This document shows positions 1-12,026 of a stretch of DNA of 64,000 nucleotides, piece after piece. The notes beneath the pieces are model-generated. The model was given only the letters and a program-made list of their open reading frames with translations, did no database searches and had not been told where the DNA came from. This DNA is from Alternaria dauci (lineage: Eukaryota > Ascomycota > Dothideomycetes > Pleosporales > Pleosporaceae). The stretch covers positions 1,550,001 to 1,614,000 of the forward strand of contig NC_091281.1 in assembly GCF_042100115.1 (NCBI RefSeq), written 5' to 3'. Numbering within the stretch: the stretch's first letter is position 1; every line of letters starts with the position of its first letter. The translations under genes were made by a program, and so were the position numbers.

Positions 1-114
1 TCCTTTCGCAACAAATGAGTGGAGTCAAGAGAAGAAGCCCCTCCTTTATAAGGGGTCCTCTGGTACTGTAATGAGTACACTTCGTGTTTTACGTGTTCGT
101 CGACTACACCCAGT

Positions 115-2180
115 CTACCGTTGCTCATGACTCTCCTGATGGTGGTGATCATCTCCGTCATGATGCAGAGTCACGCTGTTGAACTCTTCGAACGGATCTG
201 CGATTTCGCCCATGGGTGTAGCAAGGCCAGAGTCTAGCGGAACGCCCTTGACCCTTCCAGCTCCGATATCAACACTCTGGGATTCCTTAACATTCCTGAA
301 GTTGGGTGTCTCGATACCTTGGCCCTGGTGGGGGATGATCGGCGGCTTCATGTGTCGTAGTAGGGCCCACTGCGTTGTCTTGAAGAAGGGTGCGGTCTTG
401 ATGTCGGAGGCGCCAGCACGGGATCCGAGGCGTCGGGTCTCGTCTTTGATTAGGAGTTTGCGAATGATGGCTTTGCAGAGACTGGGGTTGTTAGGACAAA
501 TTGCTCAATATGTAGAGGTCCAAACTTACTTCGATACTTGCGGCGCGCCAGAACCCTCTGGGAAGGGTACCTCGTCTCGAAGAATGTTGGCAAACGTCGC
601 GTTGCGGTTCTTGCCCTTGAAGGGCGTAGTTCCATACAACATCTCGTATATCAAGATACCGAGGGTCCACCAATCGACCGCACTCGTATGTCCACAGCCC
701 TTGATGACTTCTGGCGCAATGTACTCCTCGGTACCAACGAACGAGTTGGTTCGGAAATTGTTTATGCAAGACTTGGTGTCAATGGTTGGTAGATTGTTTG
801 ATGAGGTACCGCTTCGGCCGCTGAGGATCATGGTCGGGCGACCGCCGGGTTCAGACTGTTTCGACAGATCGAAGTCTGACAGCATTATGTGACCAGACTG
901 ATGGAGGAGAATGTCTGGATTTGTTAGCATGAGAAGCGCAGAGATTGAGATGCGACATACTCTCTGGCTTCAAGTCGCGGTAAATGAAACCCATCAAATG
1001 AAGGTACTCCAAGGCGGCTGTAACTTCAGCCGCATAGAAGCGCGCAGCATCCTCGTCGACACACTTGTTTGGTCGTGTTTGCAGCGCTCGGAAGAACTCA
1101 CCACCACTGCAGTATTCCATGCAGAGGTAGAGATGATCCTCGGACTGGAAAGAGTGGTATAGAGTAACAATAAAAGGGTGGTTGCTGGTCGCCAGAATTT
1201 CCTGCTCGGCCAGGGCGCGCTTAATCTTGTTCCGCTTGATCATTTCCTTTTTGCTCAAAACTGGACTTGTTAGCGCAAGTAAATCTCTGTTACGAATTGG
1301 CTCGGGTACCCTTCATAGCATATAGTCTGCTAGACTTCTTCTCCCGTACCAAGTATACCTTTCCAACATCGCCCTTGCCAATCAGCTTGATCTTGTCGAA
1401 GCTCCCCGGCCCGACTTCGACGTTGCGAACCTTGATGGAATTCGAGCTGTATGTTCTCCTGAAAGCCACGGACTGTCGGATCTGGCCTGCCGAGGGTATG
1501 GGTTTGCCGGCTTCTATCGGTAGAAGATGAGTCGGGTCTTGCGAATTCGTCTCGACCATGCTCAAGGTGGACGAGTTCGGGTGGTGTAGCACTGGCTGCT
1601 TGCCGAGTTCTGCAGTCTGTGGTCTCTCAGTGTTCTTCCCTGAGGAAAAGAGACCTTGGGCATTGGGTGCGGAAGCTACCCTTCGTAGTTTCCTCGCCAA
1701 TTCCTCCTTCCCGGCGGTTGTGGCGTGGTCGTCGGTAGTCGCTGCGCCGTTCAGTTGCGTCTTGGGAATGGCAGGGGTATCTGGGGGCGATGGGGGTACG
1801 CTGCCGGCGTTGTGATGGCGCAGCGCCGGTGGTCCTTGGTGGGCAAAGTATGGGTTGGCGTGCGCGGTAGGCGACACGCTGTCATCCAGGGGGTTGCCTT
1901 CGCTGGCGACAGTCTGCGAGCGGTTGCGCGAGATGTGGGGGATGAACCGCGACTGGCGGAAGCCCGACTTTTCATTCTTTGGGTTGCCCTCGTCGGAGAT
2001 CTTGCGGGCGTCGTTGCTGCTGTTGATGCGGAAAAAGTTCTTGATCCGTTGGGAGACCTGGCCGTCCTTTGCATTGACTGACTTGTTGGTGGACAGCGCC
2101 TTGCCCGAGAAGGTGCGCTTCTCCGTCTTTTCGGCCATGGTGGAGTGGCTTGATGCGGACGAGTTGAAGAGCTGCGTCAT
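115..2180 (-). CDS. nrc-2: AGC-family serine/threonine kinase, NRC-2 / flippase kinase Fpk1-Kin82 type
   Basis: Four exons: 1310..2180, 961..1260, 530..914 and 115..481; 640 residues. The start is the first in-frame ATG; an alternative ATG lies at 2138. The first ~250 residues are Ser/Pro-rich and look disordered. The kinase domain follows, with a glycine loop ([11 protein letters not shown]), the lysine in YAMKVL, the catalytic loop YRDLKPEN and the activation segment [12 protein letters not shown]. The magnesium motif is DFD instead of DFG and is followed by a Ser/Thr-rich insert before the activation segment; both traits mark the plant phototropin/fungal NRC-2 branch of AGC kinases. Family knowledge: yeast Fpk1/Kin82 phosphorylate P4-ATPase flippases at the plasma membrane, and Neurospora NRC-2 represses conidiation. 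The introns are 46-49 nt and every junction keeps the frame. The family call is firm; the role in this organism is inferred. Confidence 0.93.
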
Positions 2181-3761
2181 AGCGGTTGCACACAATGGAT
2201 GCGAGAGTGCAGCGGGCGACTCTGGTGTGCGGAGTTCGGAGAGGTGGCCGGGTGCAGGGAGGTGACGGTTGCGCGTTGCACGGTCAGTGGGCCATGGCAC
2301 GCCGGGTGAGGTCAATGGCCAGGGTCGCTGTGCGTGTGGCTGGGGCGGCTTGGTGAAAGAATGACCCTGTCACTGAGGCGCAGGCGCAGGCACAGGCGAT
2401 GGGAGAGGGGAGTGCGAGCAGATGGTGTTGGCGGCGATGGGAAGAGGAGAAGAAGAAGAAGAGAGGAGCGTAGGGAAAACAGGAGTGGTGGCAGTGTAGT
2501 AGGGCCAGCCAGCAGGTTGGGAAGGAAGGAAGCCAGAGCCGTGCCGGAGACAAGCTGGGACTGCGGCGAATGATGGCGGAGGGCAGGTGGGGACTTCCGG
2601 ATCCCTGTCCACCTAGGGAAGCCGCGTTCGAAGCCACCTAGCACCACAACCACCCACCTATCCAGCAGCGAGACAGGGCCATGTCACTCGTCACCACTCA
2701 GCAGCCTGCTGTACAGCTGCACTCGCAGCATGTGTATTTCCAAGCAGCGCAGACACTCGCTCTTACACTCACGCGATTGCGCCTCTGTGATGATGCATAT
2801 CCGCCTTCCGAGCCCTGCGCCGCGCCTCTGGCCTGAAATTGACTACTGAACCGTCCTAGCACTTCCCCACGACTGGAGGACAAATCACGCTATTGCCCGA
2901 TTTATCAGCAAACGCAGAAGCATAACGGCACGTCATCGCACCAAACGCGGCTGTGTGAATCCGGAGCAACATGCATCGTCATCATCTGATCCCTTGTCGT
3001 TGCCATGGTGAAGCCGTCTTACACTCCAAATACACAATGCAATCCGCTGTAGATGATGTAGGACGGCCGACAAAGGACGCGCATGTTTCCGCCAATTCGT
3101 CCATTGGCGACGGCGTCGACGCTAATCCGTTCTAGAGCCATCGCTCTTTTGGTCCAGCGTGCGTTTCGGGCCTTATCCGTCACTCCGATATATCGGCCGT
3201 GCACTGTAAACCTCGTAAGCTCACCTCAACTTCCGGAGCATGACACGGTTGTCACGAAACTGCTCGCATTGCGACACATGTCTGTATTATTCTACCATGC
3301 AACCAATGAGTATGCTGACTACCTATCATACAATGACTGAACCTATACGCAAGATGCTGACGGAAAGGACGTGACAAGGTGATTTACTGGCCATGATGGC
3401 TTGCCTCTGCCTATGGCACGTCCCCTGCCGTCTTCTGCCAGCCTAATTGTTATCAAAAGAAATGCTCAAGACAAAACAAAAACTCGAAAATATATCTAGG
3501 CCGCCATAGCGACCACGGTACCGTAGTCGGAGAGCGCAAAGGAAACTCGTCGATCCGGAAACATGTTGTCGTTAAAAGGAGGCATCGGTGATAGTGCTTA
3601 CTCCACGAGAGTAATCCTCGGCCGAATCCTGAAACAATCTCCTATGCGAAGAAGAGCATCGAAAGTAGACTTGGTTCATGTCAGGGGGGAATAGATGCGA
3701 CGACCTATCCAACAATAACCCAACCCACCCAACGTAGACGACGGCAAACCACAATGGACGA
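2181..3761. other. Intergenic: NRC-2 promoter/leader side and 3' flank of the next gene
   Basis: No supported gene. Positions 2300-2650 are purine-rich on the plus strand (pyrimidine-rich on the minus strand), as expected for the NRC-2 leader and promoter. Open frames here overlap each other on both strands, are low-complexity, and match nothing I recognise. Confidence 0.6.
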
Positions 3762-6700
3762 TCAGGTGCGCGAGTTCCTACGATGCGCCTCTATCTCCTC
3801 GATCTCGGTCCTCTTCAGGTCCCGGAAGCGCTGTCGCCACTTGTCCGAACGCTTGTGCCTCTCGTCTGGAGACATGGTTCGCGGGTCGTCCTTCTTGCTG
3901 CGTCGGAACTTGTTGGTCACCTGTTCTAGCTTCGCCTTTGCCGGTGAATGCTCTCCAGACTTCTTGGGTGAGCTGGGTGGGTTGGCGGGCGACGATGTGG
4001 CAGTAGTACGCTCGGCATCCGCTGCCTTTGTTGGTGAAGATGTCGCTTTCTGCTTGCCCTTGCTGCTGGGCACCTTGAAGCAGCTTGCACTGCTCTCCTC
4101 ATACTCCATGGAGACGGGTGTTTCAGCCGAACGATGGTCCACTGCAACCGAAGATCGATGCTCGTCAATATGCGTATCATTGATCATCTCCGACAAATCG
4201 TCCATGGCGCCGTCCAGTCCTGACAAGCGGTGGTTACCAAAATGTCGAGGAACAGGTGCGCCATGGGTATCAAGTTCGCTCAGACTCAGTTTCTTGGGCG
4301 TTGAGTAGAAGCGCTTCGAGTTCACTGGCGTGCCGTAGTTGCGATTCTGCGTTTGGTTGCCAAAGGCATGCTGGACCACGACATTGTCCAAGGGGTTGTT
4401 CGTCCTGGAGAAATCAACTGGGTTCTTTGTGCCTCGGCTCGCATCATCCTCCATGCTTGGAAACGCAGCTTGTCGGTAGGTAGATGCTAGCCTCCGTGGA
4501 ACCATCATTGGAGGGTTTAGGTGCTGCGCGGTAGAGGCGATACCATGGCGTTCCGGGATACCTTCGTTGCGAGCCATGTAATGGACTGGAATCTCCTTAA
4601 TATTCCCTTGTTGACCATATCCTGAGTCCCGACGGACATCGTCTAGCAGATTGCCCTTCGCTGAGCGAACGTTTTCCTGACCTCCATTGGCGTTGTTATA
4701 GTTGAAACTCGTGCTGACAGCAGAGTCTTGGGGTAGAGATCCGGCAACCAACGCTCGTAGCGAGGGTGTCCTGGAGTCAACGCCGCGCTGATACCCAGCT
4801 TGACGCTTTTTCGACTCGTCCGTAAGGAAGTGCAGAAGACCCTGGATGTAGCCTTGCAGAACTTCAGGACTGTCAGGAATTCCAACGTGGTCGTAACCGG
4901 CCTGATAGCCTTCCTGGTATGTGGACGGAACATATGTTACCGGCTTGCCATGGAATGGCCAGTTCTTATCTGTACCAGTACGTTGGTCCGAGCTAGTGCG
5001 CGGTGCCATGAAGCTGCTCGAAGCGGAAGTCGACATCTTGGCGCCTGTGGTAGGAGCTCGCTCAGTCAAGGTGGAGAAGGGCTGCTCGGAAGCGGGTTGT
5101 TGCACAGAGGTCATAGAAGGCTGTTTGCCAAACGCCTCAGGCCACGAAGTGAGCTTGGGTGCAGGCTCGTTTTGCCTGGAACGACCAGAGTCGCCTCCAT
5201 TCCAAGGACTAGCAGGCCAGTGCTTCTCGGGTGTAGATGGAACAGCAGTGTTCTCATCAGACGAATGCCCCGTCTCCTTGGCCTGTGGCGCTACGCGTGT
5301 TGAGGAATGCTCGTGTGTGTTTGTAGGAAAGAAGTCCATGGTATCAACGCTAGACAGACTATGCTTCTGCGATGACGCCCGGCGGTCGAGTTTGCCCTGT
5401 CCTTGCTGATCTTGTGCTCGCCACGGGGATCGCTTCTCGGGTGAGGAAGTGGGCGGTACAGCGCCTTGCGTGGTGTTGGACTTGGCGACGGGCTCGTATG
5501 TTGGGCTCTTTGGGTTCAAAATAGATCCCCTCTTGACTTCCTCGGGAGGCGGCGGCTTGATCTCGATAGCTCTAGAACGACGACTAGCTGAGCCCGGAGG
5601 AGAATGAGGTGGGTTGGTCGCGGCTGGGACAAAAGGTGTAGGCTCGACAGCAGAAAAGTTGGGAAATTGACTAAACGGCTGGGCTTGGGGCTGGAACATC
5701 GGCACAGATGAATACGGTGCTGCTGCGAATGGGTACATGGGAGGAGCAAATCCTGGCTGGTATTGCGGTCCGAAAGTCGGCATAAGTGCTGAGCCTAGAG
5801 TGTTCGCTCCAGAAAAGGCGCCCTGTTGAGCAGTACTGTTCTCAGATTCAGAGGCTGCTATCTGCTTCCGAAGCGCATCAAGCTCGACGATGAGGCACCG
5901 CTTCTTCTCGATCATGCTTGCGCGCCATGCCTCGTTCTGGTGACCAGCTTGCAGCACCTCGGTCTGCTCTACGGTTCGCAGCTCTTGCTTCTTCAGCGCT
6001 TGTTGCGTCTTCAGTGTTGCGAGGTCCAGGCCAGCAAACGGTGTGTGAGTACTAGAACGCGACGGCCCGAGTGCACCTCCCGTTTGAGCGTTTTGAGTAG
6101 CCAATGTGGACGCGTCCAGCATGTGCTTGGCCATGGGGTCCATAGCAGCAGGGCCAGTAGGAGGCATCGTGGAGTTGGTTGCGTTGACTGCTGGCAATGA
6201 GAACATGCGGTCACCAACAAAGATGACTGGTTGACCGCCGACGACTTCGATGCGAGCGGTGTTGTTGCCGTTTGGTTGAGTCTGCGGTTGCGTGATGTTG
6301 CCCGGGGCGACACGCAGTGGTGATTGTGTTCTGTAAGTGTTATCGCCGTATCGGGACGTGCCGAGCGGTGGAAGGTCGCTAGGAACTATACGACCACCCG
6401 CGGTGACTCGTATACCAGGTGGACTTCCGTGTTCCTTGAGAAGCTTCTCTGCCTTGCCGCGCTTGATCGATGGTGTTGGCGATGGCCGTTTCTGAGGGCC
6501 AAAAGGGACGACAGCCGCAGGAGTGGGCACACGTAGACTTCTGTTTGATGCTTTGCTGGACAGATTTGCTGATGCGGATGCCGAGGGGCGCAAGACGTGT
6601 TCTGTATAGAAAGACGATTAGTTGTGCTCGTCTTAAAGCAATGGTAGTAGTCAAGACGACGAGGCTCGAGGTGGTGGGCCGTAGTACAAACGTCGGTGGC

Positions 6701-6912
6701 AGCGTGCGTGGTTAGGAGCGTGCAGGATGTGCCGCATCTGGACACGATTGTCTCCAGTGGGGAAAGTGAAAGGTGAAGGGCAGAGGAGGGCAGGCCCGGA
6801 ACTGACCTCTGATCACATCCTCATCGGGAAACTTTTCAATCGACACAGCTGATTCCGACACTGAGTCGCGAAGTGCAAGCAGTTCGTCCACCTTGTATGC
6901 GAACGACATCAT
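3762..6912 (-). CDS. Large disordered fungal protein with N-terminal eIF4E-binding-type motif (4E-T-like candidate)
   Basis: Two exons, 6807..6912 and 3762..6601, joined across a 205-nt intron; 981 residues. Exon 1 starts MMSFAYKVDELLALRD. Residues 6-12 (YKVDELL) match the canonical eIF4E-binding motif Y-x4-L-(hydrophobic) at the N-terminus, its usual place in 4E-T/Cup-like proteins. The rest is mostly disordered and rich in Gln, Ser and Pro. Around residues 200-290 there is a short charged helical stretch. Around 600-640 there is an ordered-looking segment (TYQEGYQAGYDHVGIPD). The C-terminus is strongly basic (FRRSKKDD...DKWRQRFRDLKRTEIEEIEAHRR), probably a helix. I do not recognise a named family. 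A role as a translational repressor or mRNP protein is inferred from one motif and the overall architecture. Confidence 0.8.
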
Positions 6913-7904
6913 GCGTGGTCTGTCACCCTAAATGGGTACCGTAGATAGCGGGCCGCCAACCTGATTGAGCCGCTGGTGTTGTAGGGCCAATGAGACGTGG
7001 AGGCGGAGAAGTGAAGAAGGTTGAGATGGTGTGATGCGAATATCCTGATATCGTCAGTATGGCTCCCTTGCAACGTATTCTACTTCGATGATGGGCGTAT
7101 AGGTACGAGCCATGAGTGGTATAGCAGAAACAGCGACATACCTCAAAGCTGATCGATGGGGAGGCAATGCGAACAAGAAGTGAGCGACAGCTATCCAAAA
7201 AGCCCAAGTGCAGCAATGCGAAAGATGGCGAGACGGAACAAGAAGATGGAACCAAAATGAGTGTGTTGATGAGAAGGACGGAGGAAGGGATCGGGAAGGT
7301 TGTTATACCCTGCATTCTGCCGCAACTGCCAGTGTAAGCGACGATTGGGGTTGGCCACTGAGGAAACAGATGACATAGTGACCATGTAGGAAGGGTTGAA
7401 GAAGAGCATCGTGGGATTTGTAGAAGTGGACATGCGGACAAGCGCGGCTGCTAGGTGAGATAGAGAAGGCAAGAGCAGTCGACACCGAAGACATGGATAA
7501 GCGAATACACGAGCTTTTGCTTTAGGACGTCCAGGTGCGATGACGAAGCGTTACATATGATGCAAGAAGAGAGACCCAAGTACTGAGACATAGCAATCAG
7601 CGAGGCACCGGCTATTTCATCGATAAGCCGTATTGTACAAAGATTCAAGCATGCATTCTTCTAGAGACATATGAATTCTGCGTAAGCCTGGGATAGCTCT
7701 GGTATAGGATATGAACATATAAAGTACGACTCACACGGACTCGGACAGCGAAGCTCGTGGGCTTTCAGCATCCTGTCGTGGTTTTCCTCAACGCCTAGAC
7801 GCCCTCGCTATGCTCCATGCTGGATATGATGTACCATGTATGTCTCTTCGCGCCTCCTACTCATGTTCTTTCACATTCAGAACCCTTCCCACGTCAATTT
7901 ACCT
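6913..7904. other. Intergenic: promoter of the 981-residue protein gene and MRE11 3' flank
   Basis: About 1 kb between the 5' end of one minus-strand gene and the 3' end of another. Several short minus-strand open frames exist, but none has a start, composition or splice context that supports a gene. No RNA gene was recognised by eye. Confidence 0.55.
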
Positions 7905-10303
7905 CTACCTCCTCCTCGTAGGCCTAGCACTAGGCGGCGGCGCCGACTCAAAAGCGTCGTCAGACTCAATCTCATCATCACTCTACAGCCATGTTAGCTC
8001 AACATACACGTTGTCGATTGGCATCATCGTCACTTACTGGCTCCTGCACAGCCTTCTTTCCCCTCGAAGGCGCAGCCCGCGTGGGCTGACTACGTTGCGT
8101 GACCGTCTGCGAGAAGTTCAACTTTGTCGGCGTCGCCCCAGATCCTGCCTTAGCCCTCGCAGAAGTCGTCTTCTTAGCCGGCGACTTGGCTTTCGCTGGA
8201 GCTTTAGTTGTCGTCCTCGCAGCGGCCTTCCTTGCAGGAGGTTTCTTCTGCGAGGCAACGAAAAGATCTTCTGCGCTGTCTTCGTCATCTTCTTCTGGAA
8301 CTTCTTCGTCGTCGTCATCGTCGATCATGATCACGTCTTCGTCGTTGTCGGATTCCTCTTCTTCAACAACAGCCTTCTTCTTGCCTCGGGCGCCCATGGC
8401 TCTGGCTACTGGCGCAGCCTTTTTAGGTGCGGCCTTTTTGGTAGCCGCGGCAGTTGCACGGCTTGTGCCAGCTGCTTTGCCGCGACCACGTGGAGCAGCT
8501 TTCTTCGTGGGTATGGAAGCCAAGCTTTCGTCATCGTCGTTCTCGCCGTCATTGTCAGAGCGGACGAGAGCGGCGGGCTGGTCAGCCCAAGACCCGTCGA
8601 AGTCGCTGTCCCATCCAGCTGGCTTAGGTTTGACCTTTGACCTCCGCGTCTTCTTCAACTGCCCTGAAGCGAACAAGTCCTCCAGCTGTTCTCGGTACTC
8701 CGCCATCTCCCTTGTAATCTCTTCTTCTTCGATCTCGTTGGCAGCCATGAGATGGTTGAGTTGGTTTTTGAGGCTGTCTCCAACAAAGGTCTCCATAGCA
8801 TGCTTGTCGTCCTTGTCCACGAACTGCGCCACTGCGTCTCCGAATGAATTCTGCGGCAAGATTGTCAGGGTTTGGGCTGTGAGAAATTCCTTGACCAGCT
8901 TGTCGACCTTGACTGAGTCAATCGAAAGCTCGGCGAGGATCTCCTCGTCTGGCTCTTCAGCCGTGCTCTTCAACGCGCGGTTCGCTGGTTTTTTCTTCCG
9001 GTGGAACTGTACAATATCATTGATATTGGCTACCTTACCCATGAAGCGATTTGAGATACGCTGCGGATTTTCGCAATGAAATTCGCCGCCTGCCGGAGCC
9101 GTGTATTCGACACGCAGTCGGACAAGCGGCTTCGGCGGTTCAATATCATCACCTTCCTCCCTATCTTCTTGAAGTTCAAGCCACTCCCTGTTCGCTTCTT
9201 GAATCAGCTCCTCGATAACCTGGTTCAGGTATTGGGTAATCTTTGCGCGGTTGTCGCTGACGTCGCGGACGCGCCATATCTCTTTTTGTTTGATCTCCCT
9301 CTCTTCTGCAAGCACAATTTCTTTCATGATAAAGGGCCTGACCGTCTTCAGGCGGATGTTCTCAGTTGTGAATTCCTTGCCAGTGACACTCAAGATGCAA
9401 ACGTGCTTGGGAACCGCCTCTCCGGGCATCAGCGACGTAGCCACCGAGGAGCCGGGCTGCATGACATGGAAGCCCATCTCAGGATTGTATCGCGGATCAA
9501 TTAAACACTCGTGCTCGTGTCCCCATACGACAAGGTCCATAAACTCTGGTAGGAAGTTCTCGGGAAGATAGCTGGTCGGCGTATGCGCATGGTGATTTTG
9601 ATGTACGCTCATGAGGTTGAACCACTCGTCCTTTTGCATACCAGGTTGGAAGAACTTGACGTTACCATCCCGCCAGGTGTGGAACAAGCGCTCGTCACGA
9701 ACGTTACTGAGGCCATAGAGAGCAAGTTTTGTGCCGCCCTTCTGAAGTAAAACAGGCTTCACTGCGATCTTGTCGACTTCCGGTGTGCGACCAAAATAGT
9801 TGACGAAGCCAGACGCCTGCAACAGATCGAGAGGAGAGAACGAGCCTTCGCCCGACGGATCGTCATGATTGCCATGAATGGCAAACACGGGTATAGCGAT
9901 GTTTATATCTTCATCCTCGTAGTTGACATGGTCGAACATGCCTCCAAAGTTCTCGCTCGCATCGCTCAGCATCTCCAGTTCGCATGGCTTCTCGCCGAGA
10001 CAGTTCTGACGCAATGATTTCATAACATGGTACATGGACTTCCTCGACGGTTTGTTCTCGTGGAAGAGGTCTCCCGCATGCAGTATCATGTCCACATCGT
10101 GCTCTTTCGCTAGGCACATCACCTCGTGGAATGTCCTCCAGCTGTCGTCCTTTCGCTCTGCATCGCGTTCGTTGTATCCGACGTGACTGTCTGTGGCGAC
10201 AAGTATCCGGATTGTGTCTGCGCCTAGAAGTTTCGTCAGAACATGCTTTTCGATACATCTCAGGTTTGCCCATACCACGTTGCGGACCGCGTCGTGGGGG
10301 CAT
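7905..10303 (-). CDS. mre11: MRE11 double-strand-break repair nuclease
   Basis: Three exons: 10276..10303 (28 nt), 8038..10223 and 7905..7982; 763 residues. The start MPPRRGPQR joins ADTIRILVATDSHVGY across a 52-nt intron with a CTGAC branch site. All phosphoesterase motifs are present in the first 260 residues: DSHVGY, GDLFHENKPS, GNHDDP, the histidines of HQNHHAH, and GHEHE. The Mre11 DNA-binding/capping domain follows. The C-terminal ~200 residues alternate Lys/Ala/Gly/Arg-rich blocks with acidic runs, and the last small exon supplies a Ser/Asp-rich, Arg-rich end. Family knowledge: Mre11 is the Mn-dependent nuclease of the Mre11-Rad50-Nbs1 complex, which resects DNA ends and takes part in meiosis and telomere maintenance. 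Its 5' end faces RSM19, 276 bp away. Confidence 0.97.
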
Positions 10304-10579
10304 GGTGGGCAGCTGATCTACGAGAGTTCGATGCCTCAGCTTCTGGTACTTGTAGAGGTGAATCTGCGAGTTTAACGCCACCCCTAGAGCAACGTAGAAG
10401 TCTTTCTGGCAAATACACCAGTACAGGCCAGAGAATGGCGAGCCGTCACTCACGACTCGCGACGCGCTTCCGCCTAAGCCAAGCCTCTAGCGTCCCCCGC
10501 GTTCTCACGTGCATTCCGTGAAGCCATCGGAAGCTGTCGAAAACATTCGCCGACCTCATCTTTCACGCTCTACGTCGCA
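10304..10579. promoter_or_regulatory. Bidirectional promoter between MRE11 and RSM19
   Basis: 276 bp separates the two divergent start codons, so regulatory DNA must be shared or overlapping. It contains a CACGTG E-box-like site near 10505 and a GACGCG stretch near 10459. Neither has been tested as functional. Confidence 0.5.
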
Positions 10580-11047
10580 ATGTTTCCCACAAGGGCGCTC
10601 TGCGCTCGGTCGATCTGGAAAGGTGAGATACTATGCACTGCCTCCAATGTCTGCAACATGAAAAAACTGACTTCCCGCTAGGCCCCAATATCGTCCCGTA
10701 AGCCACTGCAATCAAGCCCTGCGAAATCCGCTCTAATCGTTTCGAAGCCTACCAATAGTACAGAAAAAGGCAGGCGAAAGGGTAGCACCGATAAAGACAC
10801 AAGCGCGCTCGGCTACGATACTGCCAAATTTCGTCGGCCTCAAGTTCCAGATACACAACGGGAAGAGCTACCTGGATATCACCATAACTGAGGACATGGT
10901 AGGACGCAAGCTCGGAGAATTCGCGCCGTACGTCTGCCAGAACCCCCATACATTGTTAGAGGTGGCGGGAGAGAGATCAACAAAGCACTAACATGTTGTT
11001 CCAGCACACGGAAGCAGTTCACATACAAGCAGACGAAGAACAAATGA
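10580..11047 (+). CDS. RSM19: Mitochondrial small-subunit ribosomal protein uS19m
   Basis: Four exons: 10580..10622, 10682..10697, 10748..10927 and 11005..11047; 93 residues. No single ORF covers it. The spliced protein begins [20 protein letters not shown] and ends [13 protein letters not shown]. The middle carries the S19 signatures ([20 protein letters not shown], then LGEFAPTR). Length and N-terminus are typical of fungal mitochondrial S19, which binds 16S-type rRNA in the head of the small subunit. Exon 2 is only 16 nt. Every junction has GT..AG ends and restores frame, and the first intron contains AACTGAC near its acceptor. It is divergent from MRE11. Confidence 0.93.
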
Positions 11048-11303
11048 GCAACGGGAAACAGGTGCATTGAATGGGAGTTTGGGTATCATTTTGGTTTATC
11101 TAGAAGCCATCCTGTACTACTATTGTACAAACATGATGGAGCCCTTTGCTTGTGGGCTAGGTGCCGCAATCTTCCCAATGTTCAAGTACCTTGCGCCTGT
11201 GATGCCGGTTCCAAACGCCTAAAATGCATGTCGATATCCCAAATTACCACATCCCGTCATGAACCAGCTGCCACGTAATACTGCCTAAGCAAAACCAGCC
11301 GGC

Positions 11304-12026
11304 CTAGCGGTAGAACTCGCCACGCTTGATGTTGACTCCGTATTCGCCTACTGCCATGCCCAGATCCTCCATGGTGAGCACGGTTCGGCCTTGACTGCCG
11401 CCCTGGCCTCCACCGCCATATCCTGGCCGCTGGATGCCGAGGTTGTAGTCCTTTGTCTTGGAGCCGCTGTCCTTTCCACCAGGCGCACCACCAGGCGCTG
11501 CTGCTGCCGGCGCTCCTCCCGCGCCACCCATGGGATTGTTGCTCGTGGTGTTGGACGATCTGATGCGAGAGAACTGGTAGGCGTCGGCCGCAATGTCGGC
11601 GATGAATTTCTGTGTCGCGAGAGCGAGGAGACGTGCCAGGTGCTGTGATGTCTGGGGTGGCGGTGGCAGACCGGCGCGTGTCAAGTAGTAGTTGGTCACT
11701 GCATCGGGTATCTGGTCGCCTGGTTAGTTCGCGATGCTTGGTACGAGGACCGGGACGCGACATACGATAGGCGCATACTCATCCATCTTGCCAAGAAACT
11801 CGCGCAACGTCGCATCCTTCTTCGCTGGTATGCGCGCTTCAAACGCGGCGGCCGCATCTGTGACGCCGTTGACTGTCGCGGGCTCCGTATCGTTTGCGCC
11901 GTCGAGGTTCATGGCGTCGGCTTCGAGTTGGGTCGCGTCCTGCTTGATCTCGTCGTCGACGGCATGGTCGAGTTCGTCGTTGACCTCCATGTTGGTGTCT
12001 GGGGGCTGCGAGTTCTCTTCAGACAT
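11304..12026 (-). CDS. taf10: TFIID/SAGA subunit TAF10
   Basis: Two exons, 11766..12026 and 11304..11711; 222 residues. An acidic N-terminal tail (about residues 1-70) leads into the TAF10 histone-fold region. That fold is split by the intron (MDEYAPI joined to [10 protein letters not shown]) and continues through [32 protein letters not shown] Gly/Ala/Pro-rich loop interrupts the fold, which then closes with [18 protein letters not shown] before the final GEFYR. Family knowledge: TAF10 pairs with TAF3 or TAF8 in TFIID and with Spt7 in SAGA, so it acts in RNA polymerase II initiation and chromatin acetylation. The low-complexity loop between the histone-fold helices is known from other fungal TAF10 proteins. 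Confidence 0.95.

Noticed and set aside
7810..8640. 276-codon and neighbouring plus-strand frames over MRE11
   Set aside because: Antisense shadows of the Lys/Ala/Glu-rich MRE11 C-terminus; low-complexity Ser runs only.
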